From: DATAYA01 sp036272815
GTDB lineage: Bacteria > Pseudomonadota > Alphaproteobacteria > Acetobacterales > Acetobacteraceae
Reading direction: 5' to 3'
Assembly: GCA_036272815.1 (NCBI GenBank)
Contig: DATAYA010000108.1
Span: 1 to 14,482, forward strand
DNA: 14,482 bases
Shown here one piece after another: positions 6,305 through 14,097 of this stretch; within the stretch, counting starts at the first letter, position 1, and each line of letters begins with the position of its first letter. Made by a program: the position numbers and the translations under genes. The notes beneath the pieces are model-generated. The model saw nothing but the letters and a program-made list of their open reading frames with translations, did not search any database and had not been told where the DNA came from.

Positions 6305-8095
6305 ATGCCCGCCCAGCCGGAAGCCTATGTCGCCATCGAAGCCGCGTCCTCGCCCGCCTTCGCCCGCGACGGTGCCACCCTGTTTCACCTGCGCGGATCG
6401 AGCCTGCCGCAGCTCTGGGCGCTCGACCTCGCCACCGGACAGGACCGCCAGCTCACCGATCACGACGAAAAAATCGCTTTCATCCGCCGCGCGCCCGGCG
6501 ACGACCGGCTGATCTACGGCATCGACGCCGGCGGCGACGAGCGCCAGCAGCTCTGGCTCTACGACAACCACACCACCCGCCCGCTCACCGCCGACCCGCG
6601 CGTGATCCACGATTTCGGCGCCTGGTCGCCCGACGGCACCCACATCGCCTACGCCGCCAACGACCGCGACGAGTCGCATTTCGACCTGATGATCCGCCCG
6701 CTCGCCGGCGAAGGCGCGGCCGCGCGCTTCCACGAAGGCACCAACCAGCTCTCGGTCGCCGGCTACAGCCCGGATGGCCGGCGCCTCGCCGTCGTGCTCG
6801 ACCACGCCTTCGAGCAGCAGACCCTGGTGCTGCTCGACGTGATCGGCGGCGGCCACCACGAGATCGCGCCCGCGCAGCACGCCCGCTTCGCCTCGGTGCG
6901 CTGGGCCTCGGACGGCAACGGCCTGCTGTGCCTCACCGATGCCGGCGGCCGCGATTTTCTGGCGCTCTGCCGGCTCGACCCGGACCACGGCGCCGCGACA
7001 CCGCTCTACGCGCCCGACGGCCGCGACGTTGAAGCCTACTCCGTCTAGCCCGACGGCCGCACGCTGGCGACGATCGAAAACGATCGCGGCTACGCCATGC
7101 TGCGCGTCGGCCCGATCGGCGCCGCGGAGCGCCCGGTGGTTGAGGGGCTGCCGCAGGGCGTCGTCTCCGACCTCGCCTGGTCGGCCGATTCCGCCCGGCT
7201 CGCCCTCGTTGCCGCCGGCCCCACCGCGCCCGCCTCGCTGTTCATCTGGGAGTCCGGCGCCGCCCGCCCGGTCTGGCGCCCCGACCCGCAGGCCGAGGCC
7301 GGCATCGACCCGGAAACCTTCCGCCCGTTCGAGCTGGTCGCCTGGGAGAGTTTTGATGGCGCCCGGATCGCGGGCTGGATGGCGCGGCCGGCCGGCCCCG
7401 AGCCCGCCTCCGGCTGGCCCGCAATCGTGTGGGTGCATGGCGGCCCGGCGAGCCAGACGCGCGCCAATTTCCGCGCCGACATGCAGATGCTGCTGGCCCA
7501 CGGCTACGCCGTGCTGATGCCCAACGTGCGCGGCAGCACCGGCTACGGCCGCACCTTCACCCTCTCCGACGAGCACGAGCGGCGGCTCGATTCCGTGCGC
7601 GACCTCGCCGCCGGCGCCGCGTGGTTCGCGGCGCGGCCGGAGATCGACGCCGGCCGCATCGCGGTGATCGGGCAAAGCTACGGCGGCTACATGGTCAACG
7701 CCGCGGTCACCGAGCATCCCGAGCTGTGGCGCGCCGCGGTGAGCTATTACGGCATCGCCGACTTCGCGACGCTCCTCGCCAATACCGGCCCCTGGCGCCG
7801 CGCCCACCGCTCGCGCGAATACGGCGACCCGGACGCGCATGAGGCGCTGTTCGCCCGCATCTCGCCGGTGCGCAACATCGACCGCGCGCGCGCGCCGCTG
7901 CTGCTGCTGCACGGCAGGCGCGACCCGCGGGTGCCGTTCTCGGAGAGCGAGCAGATGGAGCAGGCGCTCCGCGAACGGCAGCGCGTGGTGGCGTTCGAAA
8001 CCTTCGACTATGCCGGGCACGGCTTCATCCGCCCGGACGACCGGCGGCGGGTTTACACCGCCGTCGCCGCCTTCCTGGCCACGCACATGGGCTGA
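6305..8095 (+). pseudogene. S9 family (prolyl oligopeptidase-type) serine peptidase, interrupted by in-frame TAG
   Basis: S9 peptidases are cytoplasmic or periplasmic serine peptidases with a beta-propeller that gates an alpha/beta-hydrolase domain. Read through, the frame is 596 codons from ATG 6305 (AGGAGGT at 6294-6300), a normal S9 length. The propeller half has repeated blades with WSPDG and YSPDG motifs. The catalytic half has GQSYGGYM with nucleophile S458, HGRRDPRVPF with D540 and YAGHGF with H572, so the whole triad is present. At codon 248 (7046-7048) a TAG interrupts the frame. It falls where a blade should read SPDG, so one C-to-A change from TCG would explain it. Both sides are in the same frame with no other damage. 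As written, translation would give a 247-residue propeller fragment without the active site. The downstream ATG 7097 has no evident ribosome site. Sequencing error, recent inactivation and suppression of the stop are all possible. There is no signal peptide. Confidence 0.85.
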
Positions 8096-8111
8096 GCGGG
8101 CCTCCGCTCAG
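8092..8111. terminator. Shared hairpin between convergent S9 peptidase and GH16-like genes
   Basis: CTGAGCGG (8092-8099), loop GCCT, CCGCTCAG (8104-8111): a perfect 8-bp stem. It includes the peptidase stop codon and ends 4 bp before the GH16-like stop (8116-8118). With only 20 bp between the two stops, it could act as a two-way terminator. There is no T-tract on either strand. Confidence 0.5.
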
Positions 8112-8115
8112 GCGC

Positions 8116-8940
8116 CTAGTTCGGTGCGAACTCGAACCGCGTCACGGTCACCGATTGCGGCCCGGAGGGCGCCGCCCCGTGCATCAGCCAGAGATTGAGG
8201 TGGAGGCGCTCGCAACTCGTGTTCGTGTGGTCGGGGATCAGCGGCCTGACGCCGGGGATTTCGTTCGGCATCCATTTCGCGATCAGGTTCTGCACCGGTG
8301 GCGGATTGGCCAGCGACCAGTCGCCACTGTAGCAATAGAAGAACGATAGGACGTTTAAACCCTGACCGACATACCAGTGATTGATGATGGTGATTACCTT
8401 CGTGCCCGCCGGAATCCCGAAGAACTGCACCGGATGGGGAATGGACTCGTACGGCTGGAGCGTGAATTGGGCATTCCCGCCGTCGTTGCGAAGCACCTCG
8501 AGGAAGTCGATCTCGCGATGCGTGTTCGGGCCGTTGGTGGGCGGCGCCTCCGAATACTGGTAGAGGAACGCCCCGAAGATCGCATTGGGGTCGAGGTCCG
8601 AGAATGATCCGCCATCAGCCTCTGCGGTGATGAGATATTTGCCGTAGCCGAGCTTGTCCATCAGGACCAGTTCGGAGGTACGCCAGACCGCCGGATCGTT
8701 GCCGGGCAGGATCTGGAGTTGGACCCCTTTCGCGGTGCGCTGGATGATCTTCGGGTCGAAAATCGACTTGAACGGCTCGTAGGCGTAGGTCCCCTGGCTC
8801 CGGGTCCAGTGATAGTTGATCCACCATCGTCTGCCGGCAAACGAAATGAAAGGATCGCGTCCAGGGCAGTATGACACCGCCTCCGGGTTGTTGGTGTTAC
8901 TCGGCTGGAAGTGCGAATCGTCGTCGTACGTGGGCATCAT
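8116..8940 (-). CDS. GH16-like glycoside hydrolase (concanavalin A-like fold), probable transferred gene
   Basis: Predicted beta-glucanase-type enzyme of glycoside hydrolase family 16 or a close relative; the substrate is unknown. It is 274 residues. The catalytic signature ExDxxE is present as EIDFLE, with E143 as likely nucleophile, D145, and E148 as acid/base. Supporting features are LGYGKYLITAEA (97-108), LDPNAIFGAFLY (116-127), RLHLNLWLMHG (245-255) and a final beta-strand TRFEFAPN, all placed as in GH16 proteins. The start is a double ATG (8938-8940 and 8935-8937) with GGAGG at 8945-8949. The second ATG has the better spacing. No signal peptide or membrane segment is visible, unusual for a polysaccharide-degrading enzyme. 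G+C is about 59% over 360 bases counted (75-80% in lines from the flanking genes), and codons such as AAA, TAT, GCA, GGA and TCA occur freely. This suggests horizontal acquisition. Confidence 0.7.
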   Translation of the reverse strand: MMPTYDDDSHFQPSNTNNPEAVSYCPGRDPFISFAGRRWWINYHWTRSQGTYAYEPFKSIFDPKIIQRTAKGVQLQILPGNDPAVWRTSELVLMDKLGYGKYLITAEADGGSFSDLDPNAIFGAFLYQYSEAPPTNGPNTHREIDFLEVLRNDGGNAQFTLQPYESIPHPVQFFGIPAGTKVITIINHWYVGQGLNVLSFFYCYSGDWSLANPPPVQNLIAKWMPNEIPGVRPLIPDHTNTSCERLHLNLWLMHGAAPSGPQSVTVTRFEFAPN

Positions 8941-9205
8941 GGTCCTCCCGCAACGAACGCCGGGATGGCCGGCTGTCTTCCCATCGCAAGCCGTTCATCC
9001 CTGCGGAAGACTTGCCACCACCGGTGCAAATATGCAATCGAAACGCGAGGCGCCTTCCTGGCCCGCCGCAACGGTTGTGCAGGCCGCGACCAGTCGGCCC
9101 GATAGCGGTCGCGCGGCCTTGTGTCATGCCGGTCCGCCTCGAACACCGCCTTGAGCTGCGGCTCGCTGCATCGCCTGCGTGTGGCGCCTTGGATCGCGCT
9201 CCGTG

Positions 9206-9236
9206 CTTGACGACATCGCAGCCTGCATCCCATAGG
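9206..9236 (+). promoter_or_regulatory. Weak candidate promoter for chrA
   Basis: CTTGACG at 9206-9212 gives a good alphaproteobacterial -35 element. The best -10 at suitable spacing is CATAGG (9231-9236, 18 bp after TTGACG), which matches poorly. The position, 70 bp before the chrA start, is reasonable. Only the -35 is convincing. Confidence 0.3.
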
Positions 9237-9261
9237 CGGCGCGGCAACGCCGAGCGGGGCC

Positions 9262-9277
9262 GCGGTTTCCGAACCGC
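9262..9277 (+). promoter_or_regulatory. Hairpin in the probable chrA 5' untranslated region
   Basis: GCGGTT (9262-9267), loop TCCG, AACCGC (9272-9277): a perfect 6-bp stem ending 14 bp before the chrA ribosome site GGAGG (9292-9296). It might influence leader structure or message stability. No known riboswitch fold is recognised. Confidence 0.35.
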
Positions 9278-9305
9278 AAGGCGCCCGCGCCGGAGGGAAC
9301 AAGCG

Positions 9306-10535
9306 ATGTCGGCGGCTGTCGAGACCACCCGAGGCACCCGCCCGGCCGGCACCCCGCTGGAGGTCCTGGCCGCCTTCGCCCGCCTCGGCGTGAGCTGCTT
9401 CGGCGGCCCGATCGCGCATCTCGGCTATTTCCGCGCCGAGTTCGTCGAGCGCCGGCGCTGGCTCGACGAACGCGCCTTCGCCGACCTGGTCGGCCTCTGC
9501 CAGTTCCTGCCAGGACCCGCCTCCAGCCAGACCGGCTTCGCCATCGGGCTGCTGCGCGGCGGCCCGCTCGGCGGCCTCGCCGCCTGGATCGGCTTCACCC
9601 TGCCCTCGGCGGTGCTGCTGGTGCTGTTCGCCTACGGCGCCGGGCACATCGCCAGCTCGGCGATCGGTGCCGGCGTGCTGCACGGGCTGAAGCTGGTGGC
9701 CGTCGCGATCGTGGCGCAGGCCGTATGGGGGATGGCGCGATCGCTTTGCCCGGATCGCGAGCGCGCCTCCATCGCCACCCTTGCCGCCATCCTGGTGCTG
9801 TTCGCGCCGGGTTCGGCGGCACAGATCGGCGCGATCGTGCTCGGCTGCGCCGCGGGGCTGGCGTTCTGCCGGACCCAAGGCACGGCCGCGGCGGCCGCAG
9901 GCGCGGACGCCGAACGGCTTCCCGTGCCGGTCTCCCGCGGCGCCGCAATCGCCTGCCTGGCGCTGTTCGCGGCGCTGCTCGTCCTGCCGCCGCTGCTGCG
10001 CGGGCTCGGCATGGCGGTCGCGGTGTTCGATGCGTTCTACCGCTCCGGCGCGCTCGTGTTTGGCGGCGGTCATGTCGTGCTGCCGCTGCTGCGCGATGCC
10101 GTGGTGACGCCGGGATGGGTCTCGAACAACGCCTTCCTCGCCGGCTACGGCGCCGCGCAGGCGGTCCCCGGCCCGCTGTTCACCTTCGCGGCGTATCTTG
10201 GCGCCGTGCTGCGTGGGCCGGTCTCCGGCGTCGCCGGAGCCGTCCTCGCCTTGGTCGCGATCTTCCTACCGGGGATGCTGCTGCTGACCGGCACGCTGCC
10301 GTTCTGGGATGCGCTGCGGTCCCGCCCGGTGGCGCAGGCCGCGATGCGCGGCGTCAACGCCGCCGTCGTGGGCCTGCTTGGTGCCGCGCTCTACAACCCG
10401 GTCTGGATCAGCGCCGTGCTGCGGCCGGCCGATTTCGCCCTGGCACTGACAGGCTTCGTGCTGCTGGTGGTCTGGCGGGCGCCGCCGCTGCTGGTCGTGG
10501 TGCTGGGCGCGCTCGGCGGCGGCTTGATGGGTTGA
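9306..10535 (+). CDS. chrA: Chromate transporter ChrA (long, two-domain CHR family)
   Basis: Inner-membrane protein of the CHR superfamily. Characterised members export chromate and confer resistance; sulfate-related roles have also been suggested for the family. It is 409 residues from ATG 9306, with GGAGG at 9292-9296. Two homologous halves are visible. The N-terminal one has SCFGGPIAHLGYF near 30-42 and CQFLPGPASSQTGFAIG near 65-81. The C-terminal one has VFGGGHVVLPLL near 251-262 and a matching AAQAVPGPLFTFAAYLG. This is the full long-chain (about 400 aa) form. Hydrophobic helices fill most of the rest. No chrB-type regulator or other chrome-resistance gene is adjacent, so the transported ion is inferred from family only. 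The open frame extends upstream of 9306, but that part is not homologous. A three-hairpin cluster follows the stop. Confidence 0.92.
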   Translation: MSAAVETTRGTRPAGTPLEVLAAFARLGVSCFGGPIAHLGYFRAEFVERRRWLDERAFADLVGLCQFLPGPASSQTGFAIGLLRGGPLGGLAAWIGFTLPSAVLLVLFAYGAGHIASSAIGAGVLHGLKLVAVAIVAQAVWGMARSLCPDRERASIATLAAILVLFAPGSAAQIGAIVLGCAAGLAFCRTQGTAAAAAGADAERLPVPVSRGAAIACLALFAALLVLPPLLRGLGMAVAVFDAFYRSGALVFGGGHVVLPLLRDAVVTPGWVSNNAFLAGYGAAQAVPGPLFTFAAYLGAVLRGPVSGVAGAVLALVAIFLPGMLLLTGTLPFWDALRSRPVAQAAMRGVNAAVVGLLGAALYNPVWISAVLRPADFALALTGFVLLVVWRAPPLLVVVLGALGGGLMG

Positions 10536-10547
10536 CGGACGGCAAGG

Positions 10548-10588
10548 CAAGGGCGCTGCCCTTGACCCGCTGGGGCCGCGGGCCCCAG
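10548..10588. terminator. Two GC-rich hairpins after chrA
   Basis: CAAGGGC/GCCCTTG (10548-10554 with 10558-10564, loop GCT) and CTGGGGCC/GGCCCCAG (10570-10577 with 10581-10588, loop GCG), both perfect. They begin 13 bp after the chrA stop and lie between convergent genes. There is no long T-tract. They could serve as terminators for both directions, or as a repeated extragenic palindrome. Confidence 0.55.
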
Positions 10589-10601
10589 ACCCCATTGGTT
10601 T

Positions 10602-10619
10602 CCAAAGGCTCGCCTTTGG
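10602..10619. terminator. Third hairpin, next to the cysI stop
   Basis: CCAAAGGC (10602-10609), TC, GCCTTTGG (10612-10619): a perfect 8-bp inverted repeat ending 7 bp from the cysI stop codon (10627-10629). With a two-base gap the innermost pair would open in RNA, giving a six-base loop and a 6-bp stem. It is placed to act as the terminator or 3' stabiliser of the cobA-cysJ-cysI transcript. There is no T-run after it on the minus strand. Confidence 0.5.
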
Positions 10620-10626
10620 TGGCCTG

Positions 10627-12318
10627 CTACGCCGCCACGTCCTCGTGGAACCGATTGCCCGCCGTCGTCGCCGCCACCACGCCGGTGCGGATCGCAAAGT
10701 CGGAAAACCGCTCACCCGGCCGCCGCTCCGCCGCATACGTCGAAAACAGCGGCGCCAGGGTCGCCACGATCTCCGGCTCCTTCAGGTCACGTCGGAAAAG
10801 CTTGTTCAGCCGCGTGCCGTCGAAAGCGCCGCCGAGATACAGGTGGTAGGTCCCCGGCCCCCGCCCGACCAGCCCGATCTCCGCCAGATACGGCCGCGCG
10901 CAGCCGTTCGGGCAGCCGGTCATGCGGATGGTTATTTCATCCTCCGCCAAACCGCTCGCCGCCAGCGCCGCCTCGAGTTGCGTCACCAGCCCCGGCAGCG
11001 ACCGCTCGCTCTCGGCCAAGGCGAGCCCGCAGGTCGGCAGCGCCACGCACGCCATCGCGTTGCGACGCAAGCCCCCCGCCGGGTTGGCGAGGCCGTGCTC
11101 GCCGAGCAGCGCCGCGACAGCCGCGCGCTCCCCCGGTGCCACGCCGGCGATGATGAGGTTCTGGTTGGGCGTGAGAACAAATTCGCCGCGATGCACCTCC
11201 GCGATCGCGTGCAGCGCCGCCATCAGCGCACCGCCGACACGGCCGTTCTCGATGAAGAGGGAAAAATGCGCGCGCCCGTCGTCGCCCTCGCTCCAGCCGA
11301 GCGCATCACCCGAGCGAGCGAAGGCATAAGGACGCGCGGGCGCCAGCGCGCGGCCGCGCCGTGTCGCGAGTTCGGCCACGAAGCGATCGAGCCCCTCGCG
11401 CTCGATCGTGTATTTCAGCCGCGCGTGCTTGCGGTCGGAGCGGTCGCCCCAATCGCGCTGGATGGTCACGACCTTCTCGGCGATGTCCACCGCCTCGTCC
11501 GGCGTGCAGAAGCCGATCACGTCGGCGGTGCGCGGGAAGGTGTCGGGCTCGCCATGCGTCATTCCCATCCCGCCGCCCACCGTGACGTCATAGCCGACGC
11601 ATCTTCCGTCCTGCTCGATCGCGATGAACCCCAGATCATGGGCGAACACATCGACGTCGTTGGTCGGCGGCACCGCAATCGCGATCTTGAATTTTCGCGG
11701 CAGATAGGTCGGACCATAGATCGGCTCGCTCTCCGCGGGCGCGTCGCCGGCAGGCACCACCTGCTCGCCATCGATCCAGATTTCGTGCCACGCCCGGCTC
11801 TTCGGCAGCAGGTGCCCGCCAAGGCGCCGCGCGAGATCGACCGCGCCCTTATGTGCGCCCGCCCGCTGCGGGTCGGCGGCCGCGATCACGTTGCGGTTGA
11901 CGTCGCCGCAGGCCGCGATGGTGTCCATCATCGCCGCATGGATGCCGCGGATCGCCGCTTGCAGGTTGCCCTTGAGGATGCCGTGGAACTGGATCGTCTG
12001 CCGCGTCGTCAGCCGCAGCGTGCCGTTGCCGCGCTCCCGCGCGATCCGCTCCATCGCAAGCCATTGCGGCCCCGTCATCACGCCGCCCGGCACGCGCAGC
12101 CGCGCCATGAAGCCATAGGCCGGCTCGAGCTTCTTCTTCGCCCGCTCCGGCCGCAGGTCGCGGTCGTCCTGCTGGTAGATGCCGTGGAATTTCGTCAGTT
12201 GCTGGTCGTCGGCCGCGAGCCCGCCGGTGATGCGGTCGCGCAATCCCTCGGCGATGCCGCCGCGCAACAGGCGGCTCGCGGCCTTGATGCCCTCGTTGGC
12301 GGATGGTGGCTTGGTCAT
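10627..12318 (-). CDS. cysI: Sulfite reductase (NADPH) hemoprotein beta subunit CysI
   Basis: Reduces sulfite to sulfide in assimilatory sulfate reduction, using a siroheme coupled to a 4Fe-4S cluster. It is 563 residues (E. coli CysI 570). The four cluster cysteines are present: C424 and C430 in ACVALPTCG, C469 and C473 in TGCPNGCARPY. Substrate-binding residues known from the E. coli enzyme have counterparts: Arg in MARLRVPGG (73/75), R142 in DVNRNV, and K209/K211 in YLPRKFK. The start is ATG at 12316-12318 with GGAG about 10 bp upstream. The gene begins 24 bp after the cysJ stop and is last in the visible operon. The pairing with cysJ supports CysI rather than a ferredoxin-dependent sulfite or nitrite reductase. 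It appears intact. Confidence 0.95.
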   Translation of the reverse strand: MTKPPSANEGIKAASRLLRGGIAEGLRDRITGGLAADDQQLTKFHGIYQQDDRDLRPERAKKKLEPAYGFMARLRVPGGVMTGPQWLAMERIARERGNGTLRLTTRQTIQFHGILKGNLQAAIRGIHAAMMDTIAACGDVNRNVIAAADPQRAGAHKGAVDLARRLGGHLLPKSRAWHEIWIDGEQVVPAGDAPAESEPIYGPTYLPRKFKIAIAVPPTNDVDVFAHDLGFIAIEQDGRCVGYDVTVGGGMGMTHGEPDTFPRTADVIGFCTPDEAVDIAEKVVTIQRDWGDRSDRKHARLKYTIEREGLDRFVAELATRRGRALAPARPYAFARSGDALGWSEGDDGRAHFSLFIENGRVGGALMAALHAIAEVHRGEFVLTPNQNLIIAGVAPGERAAVAALLGEHGLANPAGGLRRNAMACVALPTCGLALAESERSLPGLVTQLEAALAASGLAEDEITIRMTGCPNGCARPYLAEIGLVGRGPGTYHLYLGGAFDGTRLNKLFRRDLKEPEIVATLAPLFSTYAAERRPGERFSDFAIRTGVVAATTAGNRFHEDVAA

Positions 12319-12342
12319 GCTGTCAGCTCCGGCGGGCGGTCA

Positions 12343-14091
12343 TCAATAGACGTCGCGCTTGTAGCGGCCGGCCTGTACGAGATCGCGCAGATACGCCTCG
12401 CCGTCGCGCCCCGACTGATCGGCCACGATGCGCGCGAGCATCGCATGGACGTCCTTCGCCATCGCCGCCGCGTCGCCGCAGACATAGAGCACGGCGCCCT
12501 CCTCCAGCCACGCGAACAGGTCGCGCCGCTGCTCCCACATCCGGTCCTGCACGTATTGCTTTTCCGGCTGGTCGCGCGAGAAGGCGACGTCCATGCGGGT
12601 GAGCAGGCCCGCGCGCAGCCATTCCTGCCAGTCGAGCTGGTAGAGGAAGTCATGCGTGAACTGCCGCGCGCCGAAGAACAGCCAGCTCCGCCGCTTCTGG
12701 CCGAGCGCCTCCTGTTCCTGCATGAAGGCGCGGAAGGGTGCCACGCCGGTGCCCGGCCCGATCATCAGGACCGGCCGCTCGGCCTCGTCGGGGAGGCGGA
12801 AATGCCGGTTCGCCTGGACGTAGGCGGGCAGCGTCTCGCCCACCCGCCGGCGTGCAATCTCGCCGGAGGCGACGCCGCGTCGGGCGCGCCCATGCGCCTC
12901 CCAGGCAACCTCGGCGACCAGCAGCTCCGCCGTCTCGTCCACCAGCTTGCGGCTCGACGCGACCGAATAGAGCCGCGGTGCGAGCGGGCGCAGCAGCCCG
13001 GCGAGCTGCTCGGCTGCCAGCTTGTGCGGCGCGGCATCGAGCAGATCGATGAACTGCCGCTCCGCCCGGAACGCGGCGGCCTGAAGCGGGTCGGCGCCGA
13101 TCGCGGCGAGCTTTGCATCGCCGACCAGCGCCGCGTACGCCGAAATCTGCGGCTGCGTCAGCGTGGTGATGTCGTGCCGCGTGGCGAGTGCCGCCCGCAG
13201 CGCGTCGTCGTGGTCGAGCCCGGCCGCGCGCAGCACGTCGTCCACCAGCGCCGGATCGTTGGTCGGCAGCACCCCGATCGCATCGCCCGGCTCGTAGGCC
13301 AGCCCCGATCCCGCCAGCGACAGCGCGATGTGGAAGTTGCGCACCGTCGAGCGGCTGGAATTGAGATTCACCAGCTCGGCGATTTCGGCCGCGAACGGGC
13401 GCGCGCGGGAATGTGCCGCCGCCTCCGTGGCGGGCGGACGCATGAAATCGACGTGGATGACCGAGGCCGGCGTCTCGGCTCCCAGCTCCCGCAGCGTGGT
13501 GCCGATCCAGGCCCGCGCCGGCACCTCGAAGTCGAGATCACATTCCTCGACCGGTGCGAGGCGTGTCGCCCCCAGCTCCGCCAGCCGCGTGTCGATCCGC
13601 CGCCCGGTCTCGCAGAATTTCGCGTAGGCGCGATCACCCAGCGCCAGCACGGCATAGCGCAGGCCGGCCAGCGGCGGTGCGTCGGACGCCATCAGGGCGG
13701 CGAAGAAAGCCTCGGCCCGCTGCGGCGGATCGCCCTCGCCCCAGGTGCTGGCAATGACCAGCAGATTGCCCGCCTTGGCCAGGCCATCGAGGCTCGCATC
13801 CGCCATGTCCAGGACCCGCGCCGCGAAGCCGAGTTTTCCGGCTTCGCGCTTCGCACTGGCGGCGAGCGCCTCGGAATTGCCGGACTCGGTCGCGTAGAGC
13901 ACGGTGAGCGCCGGCTTCGCGGCCGGCGGCGCCGCCGCGGCGGCCGGCGCGTTCGCGGCCTGGAAGCCGGCGATATAGCCGGAGAGCCACGTCCGCTGCT
14001 CGGCGGAGGAGTCCGCGAGCAGGCTGCGCAGCGGGGCCAACTGTTCCTCCGCGAACGGGATCATCGCGGTGGCTTGGGAGCTTGCCATCAT
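12343..14091 (-). CDS. cysJ: Sulfite reductase (NADPH) flavoprotein alpha subunit CysJ
   Basis: Carries electrons from NADPH through FAD and FMN to CysI. It is 582 residues (E. coli 599). Domain order is standard: an N-terminal segment; a flavodoxin-like FMN domain with LYATESGNSEALA (65-77), STWGEGDPPQRAEAFF (115-130) and LALGDRAYAKFCETG (149-163); then an FAD/NADPH reductase module with RLYSVASS (373-380), GVASG (406-410) and GPGTGVAPFRAFM (445-457). It ends in YKRDVY, the CysJ-type C-terminus. An Ala/Pro-rich linker at about 45-60 separates the start from the FMN domain. The start is a double ATG (14089-14091, 14086-14088). The ribosome site AGGAG at 14095-14099 is only 3-4 bp from the first, so the second may be used. 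It lies 6 bp after the cobA stop, whose TAG overlaps the ribosome site, suggesting coupled translation. Confidence 0.95.
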   Translation of the reverse strand: MMASSQATAMIPFAEEQLAPLRSLLADSSAEQRTWLSGYIAGFQAANAPAAAAAPPAAKPALTVLYATESGNSEALAASAKREAGKLGFAARVLDMADASLDGLAKAGNLLVIASTWGEGDPPQRAEAFFAALMASDAPPLAGLRYAVLALGDRAYAKFCETGRRIDTRLAELGATRLAPVEECDLDFEVPARAWIGTTLRELGAETPASVIHVDFMRPPATEAAAHSRARPFAAEIAELVNLNSSRSTVRNFHIALSLAGSGLAYEPGDAIGVLPTNDPALVDDVLRAAGLDHDDALRAALATRHDITTLTQPQISAYAALVGDAKLAAIGADPLQAAAFRAERQFIDLLDAAPHKLAAEQLAGLLRPLAPRLYSVASSRKLVDETAELLVAEVAWEAHGRARRGVASGEIARRRVGETLPAYVQANRHFRLPDEAERPVLMIGPGTGVAPFRAFMQEQEALGQKRRSWLFFGARQFTHDFLYQLDWQEWLRAGLLTRMDVAFSRDQPEKQYVQDRMWEQRRDLFAWLEEGAVLYVCGDAAAMAKDVHAMLARIVADQSGRDGEAYLRDLVQAGRYKRDVY

Positions 14092-14097
14092 GGTCTC

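Larger units (their letters stand above)
8941..9305. other. Divergent intergenic region, GH16-like gene / chrA
   Basis: These 365 bp between two divergently transcribed genes have no convincing coding sequence. The short frames here are arginine- and proline-rich with no recognisable domain. They must hold both promoters. Seen here are an imperfect inverted repeat at 9012-9029 followed by a relatively AT-rich patch (to about 9040), a weak promoter-like pair near 9206-9236, and a 6-bp hairpin at 9262-9277. Base composition is mixed and less GC-rich near the GH16-like gene. Confidence 0.6.

Noticed and set aside
4306..6306. A 666-codon open frame on the minus strand opposite rho and the CoA-transferase
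   Set aside because: It is longer than the sense gene but is Gly/Ala/Arg-rich with no domain. Its length follows from high GC and codon bias on the opposite strand. The sense frame has clear family III CoA-transferase motifs.
7046..7048. TAG as a pyrrolysine codon
   Set aside because: No pyl genes are visible, pyrrolysine is not expected in this kind of organism, and the position matches a propeller Ser rather than an active-site residue.
6278..8086. A 602-codon open frame antisense to the S9 peptidase, reading through the TAG position
   Set aside because: Low-complexity Ala/Gly/Arg/Val composition and no recognisable motif, while the plus strand carries a full S9 catalytic triad.
7097..8095. 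The downstream part of the S9 gene as an independent hydrolase gene
   Set aside because: It has a complete alpha/beta-hydrolase domain, but its ATG has no ribosome site and cuts into the propeller. It is simpler as the second half of one interrupted gene.
8871..9305. An N-terminal extension of ChrA of about 145 residues
   Set aside because: It runs across the GH16-like gene start and the intergenic region, is Arg/Pro-rich, and the ATG 9306 with GGAGG gives a standard ChrA length.
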